A stretch of DNA of 64,000 nucleotides from Actinophytocola sp035995025 (GTDB lineage Bacteria > Actinomycetota > Actinomycetes > Mycobacteriales > Pseudonocardiaceae), in assembly GCA_035995025.1 (NCBI GenBank), contig DASYKY010000101.1, positions 1-64,000 on the forward strand. Direction: 5' to 3'. The notes under the pieces are model-generated. The model was given only the letters and a program-made list of their open reading frames with translations, made no database searches and had not been told where the DNA came from. Made by a program: the position numbers and the translations under genes. This document shows positions 63,627-64,000 of the stretch, piece by piece. Within the stretch, counting starts at the first letter, position 1. The number at the start of each line of letters is the position of its first letter.

Positions 63627-64000
63627 ATGGACACCACCCAGCTCACCACCGCGCTGCGCGAGGCCACCGACGGGCTCGAGCCGCCGGAGGACTTCGCCGC
63701 GGCCGTGCTGCGCCGCGGCAGGCGGCGGCGCACCCGCGGTCGCGTCGCCATCGGCGCCGCCGTCACCGGCGCGGTAGCGGTCGCCGTCGTAGCCGCCGTC
63801 ACGGTGCCCACCCGGCTGGCCGCGCCGCCACCCGGCGGCCAGCGGGAGAATCCGAAGGTCGAGCTGATGCTCGCCCGGTCCGGCGGCGACCTGATCCACG
63901 ACCGCGACACGGTCCGGCTGGCCACCACCGCGTGGCGGGACGCCGTGCGCACCACGCCGGCGACAACCGACGGCTACCTGGCCCGCCGGACGGGCGACCC
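63627..64000 (+). CDS. Membrane protein paired with the SigE-type factor (3' end outside window)
   Basis: An open frame from ATG 63627 to the window end, 124 codons visible. It begins MDTTQLTTALREATDGLEPP, then an Arg-rich stretch (RRGRRRRTRGR) and one transmembrane helix (about residues 45-62), so the rest should be extracytoplasmic. Proteins with this plan follow SigE-type ECF genes and are thought to regulate or sense for them. No zinc-finger residues are seen in the cytoplasmic part. Confidence 0.75.
   Translation, partial: MDTTQLTTALREATDGLEPPEDFAAAVLRRGRRRRTRGRVAIGAAVTGAVAVAVVAAVTVPTRLAAPPPGGQRENPKVELMLARSGGDLIHDRDTVRLATTAWRDAVRTTPATTDGYLARRTGD

Overview
The window is very GC-rich, with GC-ending codons, GTG starts, SARP regulators and modular type I PKS genes. 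This points to a filamentous actinomycete, most likely Pseudonocardiales-like; the genus cannot be fixed from the sequence. Almost the whole window is a specialised-metabolism island.

Region 1 (1-16 kb). A minus-strand operon runs MFS exporter, P450, stand-alone AMP-forming ligase, type I PKS (partial, leaves the window at base 1). Next come two copies of an ABA4-like membrane protein plus a decayed fragment, then a 58-aa peptide gene with a type II thioesterase. A SARP regulator faces them. An 11-bp-periodic SARP-type repeat lies upstream of the peptide gene.

Region 2 (16-29 kb). A 4315-aa PKS carries an adenylating loading module (ligase, degenerate KR, ACP) and two KS-AT-DH-KR-ACP modules. 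Every readable AT is of malonyl type and every complete extension module carries DH and KR, so a polyene-like chain is expected.

Region 3 (29.5-40.4 kb). A minus-strand group (SARP, FcoT/ScoD-like enzyme, FadD10/ScoC-like ligase, MFS) faces an azole-RiPP pair: an E1-like/YcaO fusion and a SagB-type dehydrogenase. A two-component system follows. No canonical azole precursor sits beside the YcaO gene.

Region 4 (40.9-61.2 kb). A SigC-like ECF sigma factor and a zinc-finger anti-sigma candidate flank a metallophore-type locus. It holds a ScoE/Rv0097-like isonitrile-forming oxygenase, a stand-alone carrier protein, a C-A-PCP-TE NRPS, an MFS exporter and a FecCD-type ABC importer, with several translationally coupled junctions. 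Beyond lie a reductase-like SDR, a hydrolase, a copper P1B-ATPase with a His/Met-rich secreted partner, a second isonitrile-type pair (PvcA/IsnA-like and TauD/IsnB-like), and a class III aminotransferase.

Region 5 (61.2-64 kb). An XRE regulator, an aldo-keto reductase, a SigE-type ECF factor and a partial membrane protein look like the cluster edge.

Main interpretation. The ScoB-ScoE set known from isonitrile lipopeptide (chalkophore) clusters is present but split between 31-33 kb and 50.8-52.1 kb, with azole-RiPP genes between the halves. The NRPS ends in a thioesterase rather than a reductase, and a second, unrelated isonitrile route lies 6 kb away. A SigC-like factor, a copper ATPase and a siderophore-type importer support a copper- or metal-binding product. 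Whether the PKS, the 58-aa peptide and the YcaO/SagB pair feed the same molecule is open.
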